Shown in pieces: positions 1-8,601 of a DNA stretch of 64,000 bases (position 1 is its first letter; each line of letters begins with the position of its first letter). The stretch comes from Pseudomonas baetica (GTDB lineage Bacteria > Pseudomonadota > Gammaproteobacteria > Pseudomonadales > Pseudomonadaceae). The translations under genes were made by a program, and so were the position numbers. A model generated the notes under the pieces. That model had not been told where the DNA came from and made no database searches. It saw nothing but the letters and a program-made list of their open reading frames with translations. The DNA lies in NCBI RefSeq assembly GCF_019733355.1, contig NZ_JAIHLQ010000010.1:62001-126000 (forward strand). Direction: 5' to 3'.

Positions 1-225
1 GCCTTTGTGCGTCTGTTCGAGGTATTCGAGAATGATCGCTGTTTCATTGATAAACCCTCCGTCGACGCCCAGCACCGGCACTTTGCCGCGCGGGCTGATC
101 GCCAGCGAGTCCGGGGTCTGCGCGGGGTAAAACGTGACCTCTTCGAACGGCAGGCCTTTTTCCATCAACGCCAGCTTGACCATGTTGTAGTAGTTGCTGA
201 CAGAGAATCCATAGAGCTTGAACAT
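1..225 (-). CDS. Glutathione S-transferase family protein, N-terminal part (runs off window)
   Basis: Partial: only the first 75 codons are present and the gene continues beyond base 1. The visible protein begins MFKLYGFSVSNYYN and contains GKVPVLGVDGGFINETAI, which is the thioredoxin-fold N-terminal domain of glutathione S-transferases, with the cis-proline (VPVL) and the glutathione gamma-glutamyl contact (ET/ES type motif). Such enzymes conjugate or reduce electrophiles with glutathione in the cytosol. The ATG at 225 overlaps the stop of a possible upstream 41-codon ORF as TGATG, and a GGAGG sequence lies just upstream. Substrate cannot be told. Family assignment is secure; the subfamily is not. 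Confidence 0.85.
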   Translation of the reverse strand, partial: MFKLYGFSVSNYYNMVKLALMEKGLPFEEVTFYPAQTPDSLAISPRGKVPVLGVDGGFINETAIILEYLEQTHKG

Positions 226-350
226 CACATAGCCTCCAGGCCGTGCGGGGTGGGCAGTGCCTGTTTATAGATCGCATACGCGATTCCCGCCAGCAGCATC
301 ACGCCACTGAATGCGGGTAAACTGGCGACTTTCCTTGAGGAGCCTGCCAT
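225..350 (-). CDS. Possible small single-pass membrane protein (41 aa)
   Basis: A 41-codon reading frame starting at an ATG at 350 and ending with TGA that overlaps the GST start codon (TGATG). The middle reads AFSGVMLLAGIAYAIYKQAL, a plausible transmembrane helix after a short basic N-terminus. The stop-start overlap would be typical of translational coupling. Against it: the start overlaps the first bases of the divergent gene at 349, and the open frame continues upstream as an antisense shadow of that gene. I recognise no family. Treat as a candidate only. Confidence 0.3.
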   Translation of the reverse strand: MAGSSRKVASLPAFSGVMLLAGIAYAIYKQALPTPHGLEAM

Positions 351-636
351 GAGCGAGCCGACAGACATCAATAATGACGACGAAGAAGAGTTCACCGAGA
401 CCACTCTGATCGACGCCATCGAAAACCAGATCGAAAGCGACAACCCGCCAGCGGCCAAGGCAACCTTCAACAAGCTGACCCTGGTGGGTTACGAGCGTGA
501 GGATATCCTCAACTTGATGGCCCACGTTCTGGCCTACGAAATCGACGCCATGCTCGATGACGACCGTGCCTTCAATACCGAATGGTATGAGACCGCGTTG
601 CGTGCGCTGCCTGAGTTGCCACCCGAAAAGCAATAA
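349..636 (+). CDS. Small acidic conserved protein of unknown function (95 aa)
   Basis: Ninety-five residues, very acidic at the N-terminus (DINNDDEEEFTETTL), followed by an all-helical-looking segment (VGYEREDILNLMAHVLAYEI). It starts at an ATG preceded by GAGGAG, a strong ribosome binding site. I believe a protein like this sits next to cyaA in other pseudomonads, but I know no function. No signal peptide, membrane segment or cysteines are visible, so it is probably cytosolic. It is followed by a REPIN-type inverted repeat. Confidence 0.75.
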   Translation: MSEPTDINNDDEEEFTETTLIDAIENQIESDNPPAAKATFNKLTLVGYEREDILNLMAHVLAYEIDAMLDDDRAFNTEWYETALRALPELPPEKQ

Positions 637-647
637 TCGCCGCTTGC

Positions 648-735
648 CCTGTGGGGGCCTGCTCGCGAAAAGGCCGAACATTCGAAATATGCGGCGCCTG
701 ACGCGCCGCATTCGCGAGCAGGCTCGCTCCCACAC
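648..735. repeat. REPIN (paired REP sequences)
   Basis: Two inverted copies of the Pseudomonas REP-type element: GGCCTGCTCGCGAA near 656 and TTCGCGAGCAGGCTCGCTCC near 711, separated by about 40 bases that themselves contain GCGGCGC/GCGCCGC. The pair would fold into a long hairpin. The same unit recurs at 5390, 10211, 52643 and 61441. These are non-autonomous elements mobilised by RAYT transposases. Confidence 0.85.
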
Positions 736-889
736 AATTTGTCACCCCTCCATCCGGCCTTCTGCCAGCCCCTGACTACACTGGAATTCGCCCCCAGACA
801 AAAACCCTGACGCGCACACTGGACAGTCCGCGCCGGCAGGTTCACCTTAGGGGCGCTGTCGTCCAATTCCTAGAAAGTCTGGAGTCCTT

Positions 890-1135
890 ATGTCGCTTAC
901 CCCTGAGCTGGTTGCCGAACTGGAAGTCCTCGCACTCTTCAACCTGGACAGTTCCCAGGAAGGTCTGAAAATTCATCAGACCGCTGCCCCGAAACACATC
1001 GCCGCTGCCAAACGCCTCTTCGAAAAAGAACTGACCGACCAGCCTGATGGCGGGTATCTGACCAGTCTGGGTCGCGATGCTGCGCAAAACGTGCAAACCG
1101 TGCTGACGATTCTGAGAGAGCAAGAAACCGCCTGA
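890..1135 (+). CDS. TIGR02647-type small protein (81 aa)
   Basis: An 81-residue protein starting MSLTPELVAELEVLALFNLD and ending in a helical tail. It matches what I recall of the small conserved family TIGR02647, found mainly in pseudomonads and relatives, function unknown. It lies alone upstream of cyaA with a GGAGT ribosome binding site before the ATG. No cysteines, signal peptide or membrane helix. The name is from recall; that it is a real gene is supported by length, codon use and position. Confidence 0.75.
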   Translation: MSLTPELVAELEVLALFNLDSSQEGLKIHQTAAPKHIAAAKRLFEKELTDQPDGGYLTSLGRDAAQNVQTVLTILREQETA

Positions 1136-1329
1136 CCCTCCCCGACTTTGCCCACGGGAACTCCTGCCACGGGATTTCCGCGGGCTCATCCGTTCGCCAG
1201 CCGTCACCTCGCGATATAAATCTGACGTCAAAAAACAAATTCAGCTTAAAAGTCCCTCTGCGCAAAGGCTAAACTGCCTCACATTCCGAGACCCTTTACG
1301 TCCGAGCCCGCGAGCCGGTTTGAGCTGAC

Positions 1330-4173
1330 ATGACGCGCACCCACGAAATCCGCCCCGACCTGGACGAGGGAATTGACCGCAAGGTCCTCAGCCAACTGCG
1401 TGCGCGTTTTCTCAAACTCAATGAAGGTCGCCTGGGCCGCGCACTGGAAGGTCTGTCGACGCGCCAGCAAAGCGTGCTGACGCTGTTGCCGCTGTTCTTT
1501 CATGTCAATCATCCGCTGCTGCCGGGCTACGTTTCAGGCAGCACGCCGGCGGGCCTGTCCAATTACGAGCCAGACGCCAACGCCCTCGCCGAAGCCCAAC
1601 GCCTGACCCGATCGTTCTCCTACAAGCCGCGCCACGGCAGTAATCCACCGCGCCCGATTCACGGACTGTTCCTGATGGGCAGCCTCGGCACGCTGGCCCA
1701 GGCCGATCAGAGCGATATGGACGTGTGGGTGTGCCACGCGCCGGACCTGAACGAAAGCGAACTCGCCGAGTTGCGCAAAAAATGTCAGTTGCTGGAAACC
1801 TGGGCGGCCACTCTGGGCGCCGAGGCGCACTTCTTTCTGATCGATCCGGTCCGCTTCGTCAAAGGCGAGCGCGACACCCAGCTCAGTTCCGAAGACTGCG
1901 GCACCACTCAGCACTATCTGCTGCTGGACGAGTTCTATCGCACCGCGATCTGGCTGGCCGGGCGCACGCCAATCTGGTGGCTGGTGCCGGTTTACCAAGA
2001 AACAGCCTACGACACTTACACTCACACGCTGATTTCCAAGCGCTTCATCCGCGCCGACGAGACCCTCGACCTCGGACATCTGGCGACAATTCCGCCGGGT
2101 GAGTTCATCGGCGCCGGATTGTGGCAACTGTTCAAGGGTATCGAGTCACCCTACAAGTCGGTGCTCAAACTGCTGCTGACCGAGGTCTACGCCAGCGAAC
2201 ACCCAAAGGTGCATTGCCTGAGCCTGCGCTTCAAGCAAGCGGTGTTCGCCAACCGGCTGGACCTGGATGAACTGGACCCGTACATGGTCGTGTATCGGCG
2301 CATCGAGGAGTACCTTACCGCCCGCGACGAGCCGGAGCGCCTGGAACTGGTGCGCCGAGCGCTGTACTTGAAGGTCAACCGCAAACTCACCGGCAATAGC
2401 CGCACTCAGAGTTGGCAGCGCGCCTTGCTCGAACGTCTGGCCAGCGAGTGGCATTGGGATCAACGGCAACTGGCGCTGCTCGATAGCCGTAGCCAGTGGA
2501 AAGTCCGCCAGGTCAGCGCCGAACGCCGGGCGCTGGTCAACGCACTGAATTACAGCTATCGCTTCCTGACCCAGTTCGCCCGCACCGAACAGACTGTCAG
2601 CCTGATCAACAAACGTGATCTCAACGTTCTCGGTCGTCGTTTGTATGCAGCCTTCGAGCGCAAGGCCGACAAAGTCGAGTTCATCAACCCCGGCATCGCC
2701 CCCGACCTTGCCGAAGACACCCTGACGCTGGTGCAGTCGCCGAACAAAAAAGAGCCAGGGCAACCCCAGTGGGGGTTGTACAACGGCAGCCTCACGGCAC
2801 TTGAGTGGGAGCACTTCGCGCCGATCAAGCGCAGTCGCCAACTACTCGAACTGCTGACCTGGTGCCACCGCAACGGCGTGATTGACAGCAGTACCCGACT
2901 GGCCCTGCACCCGGGCACCAGCGACCTCAGCGAGTTCGAACTGTTCAACCTGCTCGGCAGCCTGCAACAGAGCATCGCCCTACCCTTGCCCACGGTGGCG
3001 GAAGAGCCCTTGCTGCGCGCCGCCGTGCCCAGCGAGGTGCTGGTTCTGGTCAATGTCGGCGTCGACCCGCTCAAGCATCACCGTGACCTGAACATCGTGA
3101 TGACCACCGAGCGCACCGACTCGCTGAGCTACGCCGGAGTACGCGAAAACCTCGTGCTGACCCTCGACCAGGTCACGCTCAATAGCTGGAACGAAGTGCT
3201 GGTCAACCGCTTCGACGGCCCTCATGCGTTGCTTGATTGCCTGCGCGACTACCTCAACAACCTGCCTCGCGGGCCGATGCAACCGTCGCTGAAGGTGCGT
3301 TGTTTCTGCCACAACCGCGCGCAGTTCATCGCCCGCCGTGTTGAAGAAATCGTCGACACGGCACAGCATCTGTTGCTCAGCGAGTTGAATCACCGCTACC
3401 TGATTCAGGTGCAGCAGCACTATCACGTTCTGGAGTTGGTGCCCGGCCAGGTCAACCATGTCGCCCTCGCCACCCTGCCCGCCTTGCTCGACTACCTCGG
3501 CGAAGAACAGCCGAGCTACAGTCCGTTGCATCTGGACCCGATGGCGCTCGAGGAACATGACCTGGCGCTGATCCTGCCGATGGGTCAGCCCGAGTGCATT
3601 CAGGTGTTCTACCGGATCACCGAGCAACAGGCCGAGTTGTACGTGCTGGATGAGTTCAACGCATTGTGGCAACAACATTTGCCGTATCACGACGAACAGA
3701 GTCTGCTGGTGCCGCTGCAACGATTCCTGCAATCGATCCAGTTCCGGCGTGAAGCGGTGCTGCCGATGGATGCCGGCTCCGCTGCCAGCTTCGAGACTTT
3801 GTATTACCAGTTATTGCCGTCTGGCCCGGGACGGGCGCGGCGGGTCGAAGCGCGGCCAGCACCGCAGACACCGGTCAACAAACCGTTCTACGACGTGCAG
3901 GCGATTGTCGGCAAAGCCGCACCGGGGCAAGTGCAGGTCACGCTGTATTGCAATCAACGGGAATTCAGCGAGCTGGAACATGGCGACCAACTGTTCAGCG
4001 TGGTCGCCCGGGAAATCGTCGAACAGCGCCGCGAGACCGAGCGCTATCGCTGCTACATCACCGACCTGGACCTGTCGGGCCTGCTCGGTGATGGGCAAAG
4101 TTCAAGCAATCTGTATCTACGCTACAAGGCGGATCTGGAGCGCGCCCTGAACGAGGCGCTCGAACAGGTCTGA
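1330..4173 (+). CDS. cyaA: Class I adenylate cyclase
   Basis: Makes cyclic AMP from ATP in the cytosol, the signal read by CRP/Vfr-type regulators. At 947 residues it has the usual class I (enterobacterial type) length. The nucleotidyltransferase signature lies around residues 117-134: GSLGTLAQ followed by SDMDVWV, where the two aspartates bind metal. The N-terminal half is catalytic and the C-terminal half (after about residue 540) is the regulatory part. The start is the ATG after a 194-base leader; no in-frame alternative upstream looks better. It is followed at once by rnk on the opposite strand, so the two genes converge. Confidence 0.95.
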   Translation: MTRTHEIRPDLDEGIDRKVLSQLRARFLKLNEGRLGRALEGLSTRQQSVLTLLPLFFHVNHPLLPGYVSGSTPAGLSNYEPDANALAEAQRLTRSFSYKPRHGSNPPRPIHGLFLMGSLGTLAQADQSDMDVWVCHAPDLNESELAELRKKCQLLETWAATLGAEAHFFLIDPVRFVKGERDTQLSSEDCGTTQHYLLLDEFYRTAIWLAGRTPIWWLVPVYQETAYDTYTHTLISKRFIRADETLDLGHLATIPPGEFIGAGLWQLFKGIESPYKSVLKLLLTEVYASEHPKVHCLSLRFKQAVFANRLDLDELDPYMVVYRRIEEYLTARDEPERLELVRRALYLKVNRKLTGNSRTQSWQRALLERLASEWHWDQRQLALLDSRSQWKVRQVSAERRALVNALNYSYRFLTQFARTEQTVSLINKRDLNVLGRRLYAAFERKADKVEFINPGIAPDLAEDTLTLVQSPNKKEPGQPQWGLYNGSLTALEWEHFAPIKRSRQLLELLTWCHRNGVIDSSTRLALHPGTSDLSEFELFNLLGSLQQSIALPLPTVAEEPLLRAAVPSEVLVLVNVGVDPLKHHRDLNIVMTTERTDSLSYAGVRENLVLTLDQVTLNSWNEVLVNRFDGPHALLDCLRDYLNNLPRGPMQPSLKVRCFCHNRAQFIARRVEEIVDTAQHLLLSELNHRYLIQVQQHYHVLELVPGQVNHVALATLPALLDYLGEEQPSYSPLHLDPMALEEHDLALILPMGQPECIQVFYRITEQQAELYVLDEFNALWQQHLPYHDEQSLLVPLQRFLQSIQFRREAVLPMDAGSAASFETLYYQLLPSGPGRARRVEARPAPQTPVNKPFYDVQAIVGKAAPGQVQVTLYCNQREFSELEHGDQLFSVVAREIVEQRRETERYRCYITDLDLSGLLGDGQSSSNLYLRYKADLERALNEALEQV

Positions 4174-4180
4174 GGCAGGC

Positions 4181-4591
4181 TTATTCGCGGAAATCGCCGC
4201 CATTGGCCGGCTGCGATTCGACTTCCAGCAAGGTCAGTTTCAGGGTCTTGCCACCGGGTGCCGGCCAGTCGATGTGCTGACCGACCTTCAGGCCCAGCAG
4301 CGCACTGCCAACCGGTGCCAGAATCGAGATCTTGCCTTCATCGGCGTTGGCATCCTTGGGATAGACCAACGTCAGGTGATAATCCTTGCCGCTGCTTTCT
4401 TCGCGGCAATGCACGCGGGAGTTCATCGTGACGACATCGGCAGGCACTTCTTCGTGACTGACCAGAGTATCGGCGCGATCCAGTTCGGTTTGCAGCGCGA
4501 TAACGCCCGGCAGCGTGTCGTCCAGGCTGTCGATCAGGCGCTCCAGACGTTGCACGTCCAGACGAGTAAGGGTGATGGAAGGTGCGGTCAT
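4181..4591 (-). CDS. rnk: Regulator of nucleoside diphosphate kinase
   Basis: A 136-residue protein of the Rnk/GreA-GreB C-terminal-domain family. Rnk binds RNA polymerase near the secondary channel and, in P. aeruginosa and E. coli, influences nucleoside diphosphate kinase levels. Visible are the short N-terminal coiled coil (RLDVQRLERLIDSLDD) and the FKBP-like GreA/B C-terminal domain with KISILAPVGSALLGLKVG. The ATG at 4591 was chosen because the protein then begins MTAPSITLTRLD as in known Rnk proteins; the longer open frame upstream runs through a terminator. Converges with cyaA, seven bases apart. Confidence 0.9.
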   Translation of the reverse strand: MTAPSITLTRLDVQRLERLIDSLDDTLPGVIALQTELDRADTLVSHEEVPADVVTMNSRVHCREESSGKDYHLTLVYPKDANADEGKISILAPVGSALLGLKVGQHIDWPAPGGKTLKLTLLEVESQPANGGDFRE

Positions 4592-4621
4592 GATCCGAGC
4601 AGACTCCTTTCTTCTGCACAC

Positions 4622-4659
4622 AAAAAAAGCAAAACCCCGCCAAAAAAAGACGGGGTTTT
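4622..4659 (-). terminator. Rho-independent terminator after cyaY-DUF1289
   Basis: AAAACCCCG (4631-4639) pairs with CGGGGTTTT (4651-4659) across an A-rich loop, and on the minus strand the stem is followed by seven T residues (4628-4622). It stops transcription coming from the DUF1289 gene just before rnk begins. Confidence 0.85.
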
Positions 4660-4720
4660 CATCAGGCCTCGATGGGTTGAGGCGTGTTCGGACACTATCA
4701 CAGCTCAAAAAATATACAAG

Positions 4721-4942
4721 TCACGCCCTTGTGGCGCGGCGTTGCTGTGCCTGCGCGCACATCACCCGCCGCCGCTCATCGTCTGCCGAACGCCACTCGC
4801 GAATATCTTCGACATGCCGGAAACAGCCGAGGCAGACCTTTTGCTCGTCCAGCCGGCACACCCCGCTACACGGCGAAGGCACCGCCGGGCTGATGTTGCT
4901 GTAGAGCGGCTTGGGCGGACGAACGGGAGCGGTGTCAGTCAC
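4721..4942 (-). CDS. DUF1289 family protein (cysteine-rich, 73 aa)
   Basis: Starts with GTG at 4942, only a few bases after the cyaY stop, so the two are probably translated from one message. The protein has SPCSGVCRLDE then CLGCFRHVEDIREW, the C-x3-C ... C-x2-C pattern of DUF1289, a short family likely to bind a metal. Function is not known. The open frame continues upstream inside cyaY, but only the downstream part looks conserved. Its place next to frataxin hints at metal or iron-sulfur biology, which is inference only. Confidence 0.8.
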   Translation of the reverse strand: MTDTAPVRPPKPLYSNISPAVPSPCSGVCRLDEQKVCLGCFRHVEDIREWRSADDERRRVMCAQAQQRRATRA

Positions 4943-4946
4943 GGAA

Positions 4947-5279
4947 TCACAGACCTTCGAAGTCGAATTCAGCACCGGCCTGCTGCTTGACGATGCGCTC
5001 GAGCATTTCGCCCAGTTGTTCTTCGCTCTTGTCGCACATCCAGCGTTCGCTTTCTTCGTCGTAGTCAAAGTGGAAACCACCGGACACGGCCGCCAACCAT
5101 AGCTGTCGCAGCGGCTCCTGACGGCTGAAGATCAGCTGCGAGCCGTTTTCGAACTTGACGGTCAGCACGCCGGCCGAACTTTCCAGATCGATATCCAGGT
5201 CACTTTCATCAAAGATGTCTTCCAGTTTTTCCTGGGTTTCATCGACCAGATCGTGGAAACGGGCTTCGGACAAACTCAT
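4947..5279 (-). CDS. cyaY: Frataxin-like iron-sulfur assembly protein
   Basis: A 110-residue bacterial frataxin that binds iron and modulates the IscS/IscU iron-sulfur assembly complex. It begins MSLSEARFHDLVDETQEKLE, an acidic first helix typical of CyaY, followed by beta strands with VLTVKFENGSQLIFSRQEP and the conserved LRQLWLAA. The ATG at 5279 was preferred over the much longer open frame because that extension reads through the REPIN and has no family similarity. Divergent from lptM-lysA. Confidence 0.92.
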   Translation of the reverse strand: MSLSEARFHDLVDETQEKLEDIFDESDLDIDLESSAGVLTVKFENGSQLIFSRQEPLRQLWLAAVSGGFHFDYDEESERWMCDKSEEQLGEMLERIVKQQAGAEFDFEGL

Positions 5280-5389
5280 TGCGGCAACCTCAAAAAATGT
5301 CTGATCAGGCTCAAGCGCCGAAAGATACGGACGCCGCCGGCCGATTGCAAAGATTAACGACCAAGCACCTGCCTGCGCCTCCAACACTG

Positions 5390-5487
5390 CCCCTGTGGGA
5401 GCGAGCCTGCTCGCGAAAGCGGTGTTCCAGGCAACGAGCCTGTTGAACTTGCCGGCCCCTTCGCGAGCAGGCTCGCTCCCACAGGGG
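5390..5487. repeat. REPIN between cyaY and lptM
   Basis: Near-perfect inverted pair: CCCTGTGGGAGCGAGCCTGC starting at 5391, followed by TCGCGAA, and its mirror TTCGCGAGCAGGCTCGCTCC ending in CACAGGGG at 5487. It lies in the divergent cyaY/lptM intergenic region, upstream of both genes. Confidence 0.9.
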
Positions 5488-5595
5488 ATGATGCGTATCC
5501 GTGGACCCCCGCCGGACGGGAACCCCGTCGCATAGGCAAGCTGCCGGGTGGCCGGTATACTCCGGCGCAATTAACGCATTTTCAAGGATTTCGCC

Positions 5596-5769
5596 ATGAA
5601 GCGCCTGATCTCTTCCCTTGCTGCGCTCGTCGCGGTTGCCTGCCTTGTCTCGGCCTGCGGTCAAAAAGGCCCGCTGTACCTGCCGGATGACGATCAGGAC
5701 CCGGCCGAGCAAGCCCAGTCTTCGCAAAAGCAGCCGTCCAAAGCACACAAGCACGACGTTTACCAATAA
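5596..5769 (+). CDS. lptM: LptM-type outer-membrane lipoprotein (YifL/LppL, 57 aa)
   Basis: A 57-residue lipoprotein absent from long-ORF lists because of its size. It starts [17 protein letters not shown], has the lipobox LVSAC with the lipidated cysteine near residue 21, then [11 protein letters not shown], the signature of the LptM/YifL family (called LppL in Pseudomonas). In E. coli LptM helps the LPS translocon LptDE assemble. It sits nine bases upstream of lysA, the same order as in other gammaproteobacteria. An AAGGA ribosome binding site precedes the ATG. Confidence 0.92.
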   Translation: MKRLISSLAALVAVACLVSACGQKGPLYLPDDDQDPAEQAQSSQKQPSKAHKHDVYQ

Positions 5770-5778
5770 GGGATCGCC

Positions 5779-7026
5779 ATGGACGCTTTTAACTACCGTG
5801 GCGGGGAGCTGTTCGCGGAAGGTGTGGCGCTGTCCGCCATCGCCGACCGTTTCGGCACGCCCACCTACGTTTATTCGCGCGCACACATCGAAGCCCAGTA
5901 TCTGGCCTTCGCCGATGCGCTGGCCGGCATGCCGCACCTGGTCTGCTTTGCCGTCAAAGCCAACTCCAACCTCGGCGTTCTGAATGTCCTGGCCCGTCTC
6001 GGCGCCGGTTTCGACATCGTTTCGCGTGGGGAACTGGAACGCGTACTCGCCGCTGGCGGCAGCGCCGACAAGATCGTATTCTCCGGCGTTGGCAAAACCC
6101 GTGACGACATGCGTCGTGCGCTGGAAGTCGGCGTGCACTGCTTCAACGTCGAATCCACTGACGAACTCGAACGCCTGCAAGTGGTGGCCGCCGAGCTGGG
6201 CGTTCGCGCACCGGTTTCGTTGCGTGTGAACCCGGATGTCGACGCCGGCACCCACCCGTACATTTCCACCGGTCTCAAAGAGAACAAGTTCGGCATCGCC
6301 ATTGCCGACGCCGAAGACGTGTACGTGCGCGCCGCGCACCTGCCGAACCTGGAAGTGATCGGTGTCGATTGCCACATCGGCTCGCAACTGACGACGCTGC
6401 CGCCCTTCATCGACGCGCTCGATCGCTTGCTGGCTCTGGTCGACCGTCTCGGCGATTGCGGCATTCACCTGCGCCACATCGATCTCGGTGGTGGTTTGGG
6501 TGTGCGTTATCGCGATGAAGAGCCGCCATTGGCCGCTGACTACATCAAAGCCGTGCGCGAGCGTCTGGACGGTCGTGATCTGGCGCTGGTGTTCGAGCCG
6601 GGCCGCTTCATCGTCGCCAACGCTGGCGTGCTGCTGACGCAGGTCGAATACCTCAAGCACACCGAACACAAAGACTTCGCCATCGTCGACGCGGCCATGA
6701 ACGACCTGATCCGCCCGGCGCTGTATCAGGCCTGGATGGACGTCACCGCCGTCAAACCACGCGACACGGCCGCGCGCAAGTACGACATCGTCGGCCCGAT
6801 CTGCGAAACCGGCGACTTCCTCGCCAAGGACCGTGAGCTCGCGCTGGAAGAAGGCGACTTGCTGGCCGTGCATTCGGCGGGGGCCTACGGCTTCGTGATG
6901 AGCTCCAACTACAACACCCGTGGCCGTGCCGCCGAGGTGCTGGTGGACGGTGACAAGGTATTTGAAGTGCGCCGCCGCGAAACCGTGGCCGAGCTGTTTG
7001 CCGGCGAAAGCCTGCTGCCGGAGTAA
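5779..7026 (+). CDS. lysA: Diaminopimelate decarboxylase
   Basis: Last step of lysine synthesis: decarboxylates meso-diaminopimelate to L-lysine with pyridoxal phosphate. At 415 residues it has the family length. The PLP lysine is K60 in CFAVKANSN; the glycine-rich phosphate loop is LGGGLGVRY; CETGDFLAKD carries the cysteine of the substrate site and the C-terminal AGAYGFVMSSNYN is also typical. Fold type III alanine-racemase-like barrel plus a C-terminal beta domain, dimeric, cytosolic. Four bases separate its stop from dapF, whose product supplies its substrate. Confidence 0.97.
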   Translation: MDAFNYRGGELFAEGVALSAIADRFGTPTYVYSRAHIEAQYLAFADALAGMPHLVCFAVKANSNLGVLNVLARLGAGFDIVSRGELERVLAAGGSADKIVFSGVGKTRDDMRRALEVGVHCFNVESTDELERLQVVAAELGVRAPVSLRVNPDVDAGTHPYISTGLKENKFGIAIADAEDVYVRAAHLPNLEVIGVDCHIGSQLTTLPPFIDALDRLLALVDRLGDCGIHLRHIDLGGGLGVRYRDEEPPLAADYIKAVRERLDGRDLALVFEPGRFIVANAGVLLTQVEYLKHTEHKDFAIVDAAMNDLIRPALYQAWMDVTAVKPRDTAARKYDIVGPICETGDFLAKDRELALEEGDLLAVHSAGAYGFVMSSNYNTRGRAAEVLVDGDKVFEVRRRETVAELFAGESLLPE

Positions 7027-7029
7027 CCC

Positions 7030-7860
7030 ATGCTGCTGCGTTTTACCAAAATGCACGGCCTGGGCAATGACTTCATGGTTCTCGACCTGGTCAGCCAGCA
7101 CGCGCACATTCAGCCCAAGCACGCCAAGCAATGGGGCGACCGGCATACCGGCATCGGTTTCGACCAGTTGCTGATCGTCGAAGCGCCGAGCAATCCGGAC
7201 GTGGATTTCCGCTACCGGATCTTCAATTCCGATGGCTCCGAAGTTGAGCAGTGCGGCAACGGTGCGCGCTGCTTTGCACGCTTCGTGCTCGACAAGCGTC
7301 TGACCGCCAAACGCCAGATCCGCGTCGAGACCAAGGGCGGCATCATCGAACTGGACGTGCGTAACGACGGCCAGATCGGTGTGAACATGGGCGCTCCGCG
7401 TCTGGTGCCGGCGGACATTCCGTTCGAAGCCCCGGCGCAGGCTTGCAGCTATCAGCTGGAAGTCGACGGCACCACGGTTGAACTGGCCGCCGTGTCGATG
7501 GGCAACCCACACGCCGTGCTGCGTGTGCAGGACATCAACAATGCACCGGTGCATGAACTGGGGCCGAAAATCGAACACCACCCGCGCTTCCCGGCGCGGG
7601 TCAATGTCGGCTTCCTCCAGGTCATCGACCGCCACCGCGCACAGTTGCGCGTCTGGGAACGTGGCGCCGGGGAAACCCAGGCCTGCGGCACCGGCGCTTG
7701 TGCCGCGGCGGTTGCTGCAATCAGTCAGGGGTGGATGGATTCGCCGCTGTTGATCGACTTGCCCGGCGGGCGTCTGTCCATTGAATGGGCAGGCCCTGGC
7801 CAACCGGTGCTGATGACCGGTCCGGCAGTACGTGTATACGAAGGACAAGTGCGTCTTTGA
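7030..7860 (+). CDS. dapF: Diaminopimelate epimerase
   Basis: Converts LL-diaminopimelate to the meso form used by LysA and by peptidoglycan synthesis. At 276 residues it has the usual length. Both catalytic cysteines are present: one in EQCGNGARC and one in ACGTGACAA, the cofactor-independent two-base mechanism. The substrate motif [10 protein letters not shown] is at the N-terminus. It is the third gene of the lptM-lysA-dapF-DUF484-xerC run, with spacers of only a few bases. Confidence 0.97.
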   Translation: MLLRFTKMHGLGNDFMVLDLVSQHAHIQPKHAKQWGDRHTGIGFDQLLIVEAPSNPDVDFRYRIFNSDGSEVEQCGNGARCFARFVLDKRLTAKRQIRVETKGGIIELDVRNDGQIGVNMGAPRLVPADIPFEAPAQACSYQLEVDGTTVELAAVSMGNPHAVLRVQDINNAPVHELGPKIEHHPRFPARVNVGFLQVIDRHRAQLRVWERGAGETQACGTGACAAAVAAISQGWMDSPLLIDLPGGRLSIEWAGPGQPVLMTGPAVRVYEGQVRL

Positions 7861-7873
7861 GTGAGCAGAAGCC

Positions 7874-8599
7874 ATGACCGATAAGCCTCAGGTACCCGCC
7901 CGACAGTCCGACGAATCAGCGTCCGAGAGCCTGGAGGCGGCAGCGGTTGCCGCATACCTTGAGGCTCATCCGGACTTCTTCGTCGAACACCAAGAACTGC
8001 TGCCGGCGATGCGCATTCCCCACCAGCGCGGTGACACCGTGTCGCTGGTCGAACGCCAGATGACCATTCTGCGCGACCGCAACATCGAGATGCGTCATCG
8101 CCTTTCGCAACTGATGGACGTCGCCCGCGACAACGATCGCCTGTTCGACAAGACCCGTCGCCTGATCCTCGCCCTGATGGACGCCAGTAGCCTCGAAGAC
8201 GTGGTCATCTGCGTCGAAGACAGCCTGCGCCAGGACTTTCAGGTGCCTTTTGTCAGCCTCATCCTGCTTGGCGACAACCCGGCCCCGGTCGGCCGCTGGG
8301 TCAGCCACGCCGATGCACAAACCGCCATCGGAGGCCTGCTCACCGAAGGCAAAAGTGTCAGCGGCACCCTGCGTGAGCATGAGCTGGACTTCCTGTTTGG
8401 CGAAGAACAGCGCAAGCAGATCGGCTCCACCGCCGTGGTCGCCGTCAGCCATCAAGGTATCCACGGGATTCTGGCCATCGCCAGCCGCGACCCGCAACAT
8501 TACAAGAGTTCGGTCGGCACGCTGTTCTTAAGCTACATCGCCGAAGTCATGGGCCGCGTGCTGCCACGGGTCAACAGCTCCCTGCGCTCGGTACGCTGA
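7874..8599 (+). CDS. DUF484 family GAF-like protein
   Basis: A 241-residue protein of the DUF484 family, always found between dapF and xerC in pseudomonads and many other gammaproteobacteria. The N-terminus has [19 protein letters not shown], then a coiled region ([20 protein letters not shown]) and a GAF-like domain (residues about 90-230). Function is unknown; the persistent linkage to xerC suggests a role around chromosome dimer resolution, but this is inference. Two bases separate it from xerC. Confidence 0.9.
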   Translation: MTDKPQVPARQSDESASESLEAAAVAAYLEAHPDFFVEHQELLPAMRIPHQRGDTVSLVERQMTILRDRNIEMRHRLSQLMDVARDNDRLFDKTRRLILALMDASSLEDVVICVEDSLRQDFQVPFVSLILLGDNPAPVGRWVSHADAQTAIGGLLTEGKSVSGTLREHELDFLFGEEQRKQIGSTAVVAVSHQGIHGILAIASRDPQHYKSSVGTLFLSYIAEVMGRVLPRVNSSLRSVR

Positions 8600-8601
8600 A
8601 C

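Noticed and set aside
648..735. Inverted repeats as CRISPR repeats
   Set aside because: Copies are single pairs scattered between genes, not a regular array with equal spacers; they fit REPINs.
2980..3732. Long minus-strand open frame of 250 codons inside cyaA
   Set aside because: It is a frame shadow of the GC-rich cyaA coding strand: rich in Q, V, H and R, no motif, no ribosome binding site, and fully overlapped by a well-supported gene.
5311..7875. 854-codon minus-strand frame across lysA and dapF
   Set aside because: Antisense shadow created by high GC at third positions. It also reads through a REPIN and has no family similarity, while both plus-strand genes are certain.
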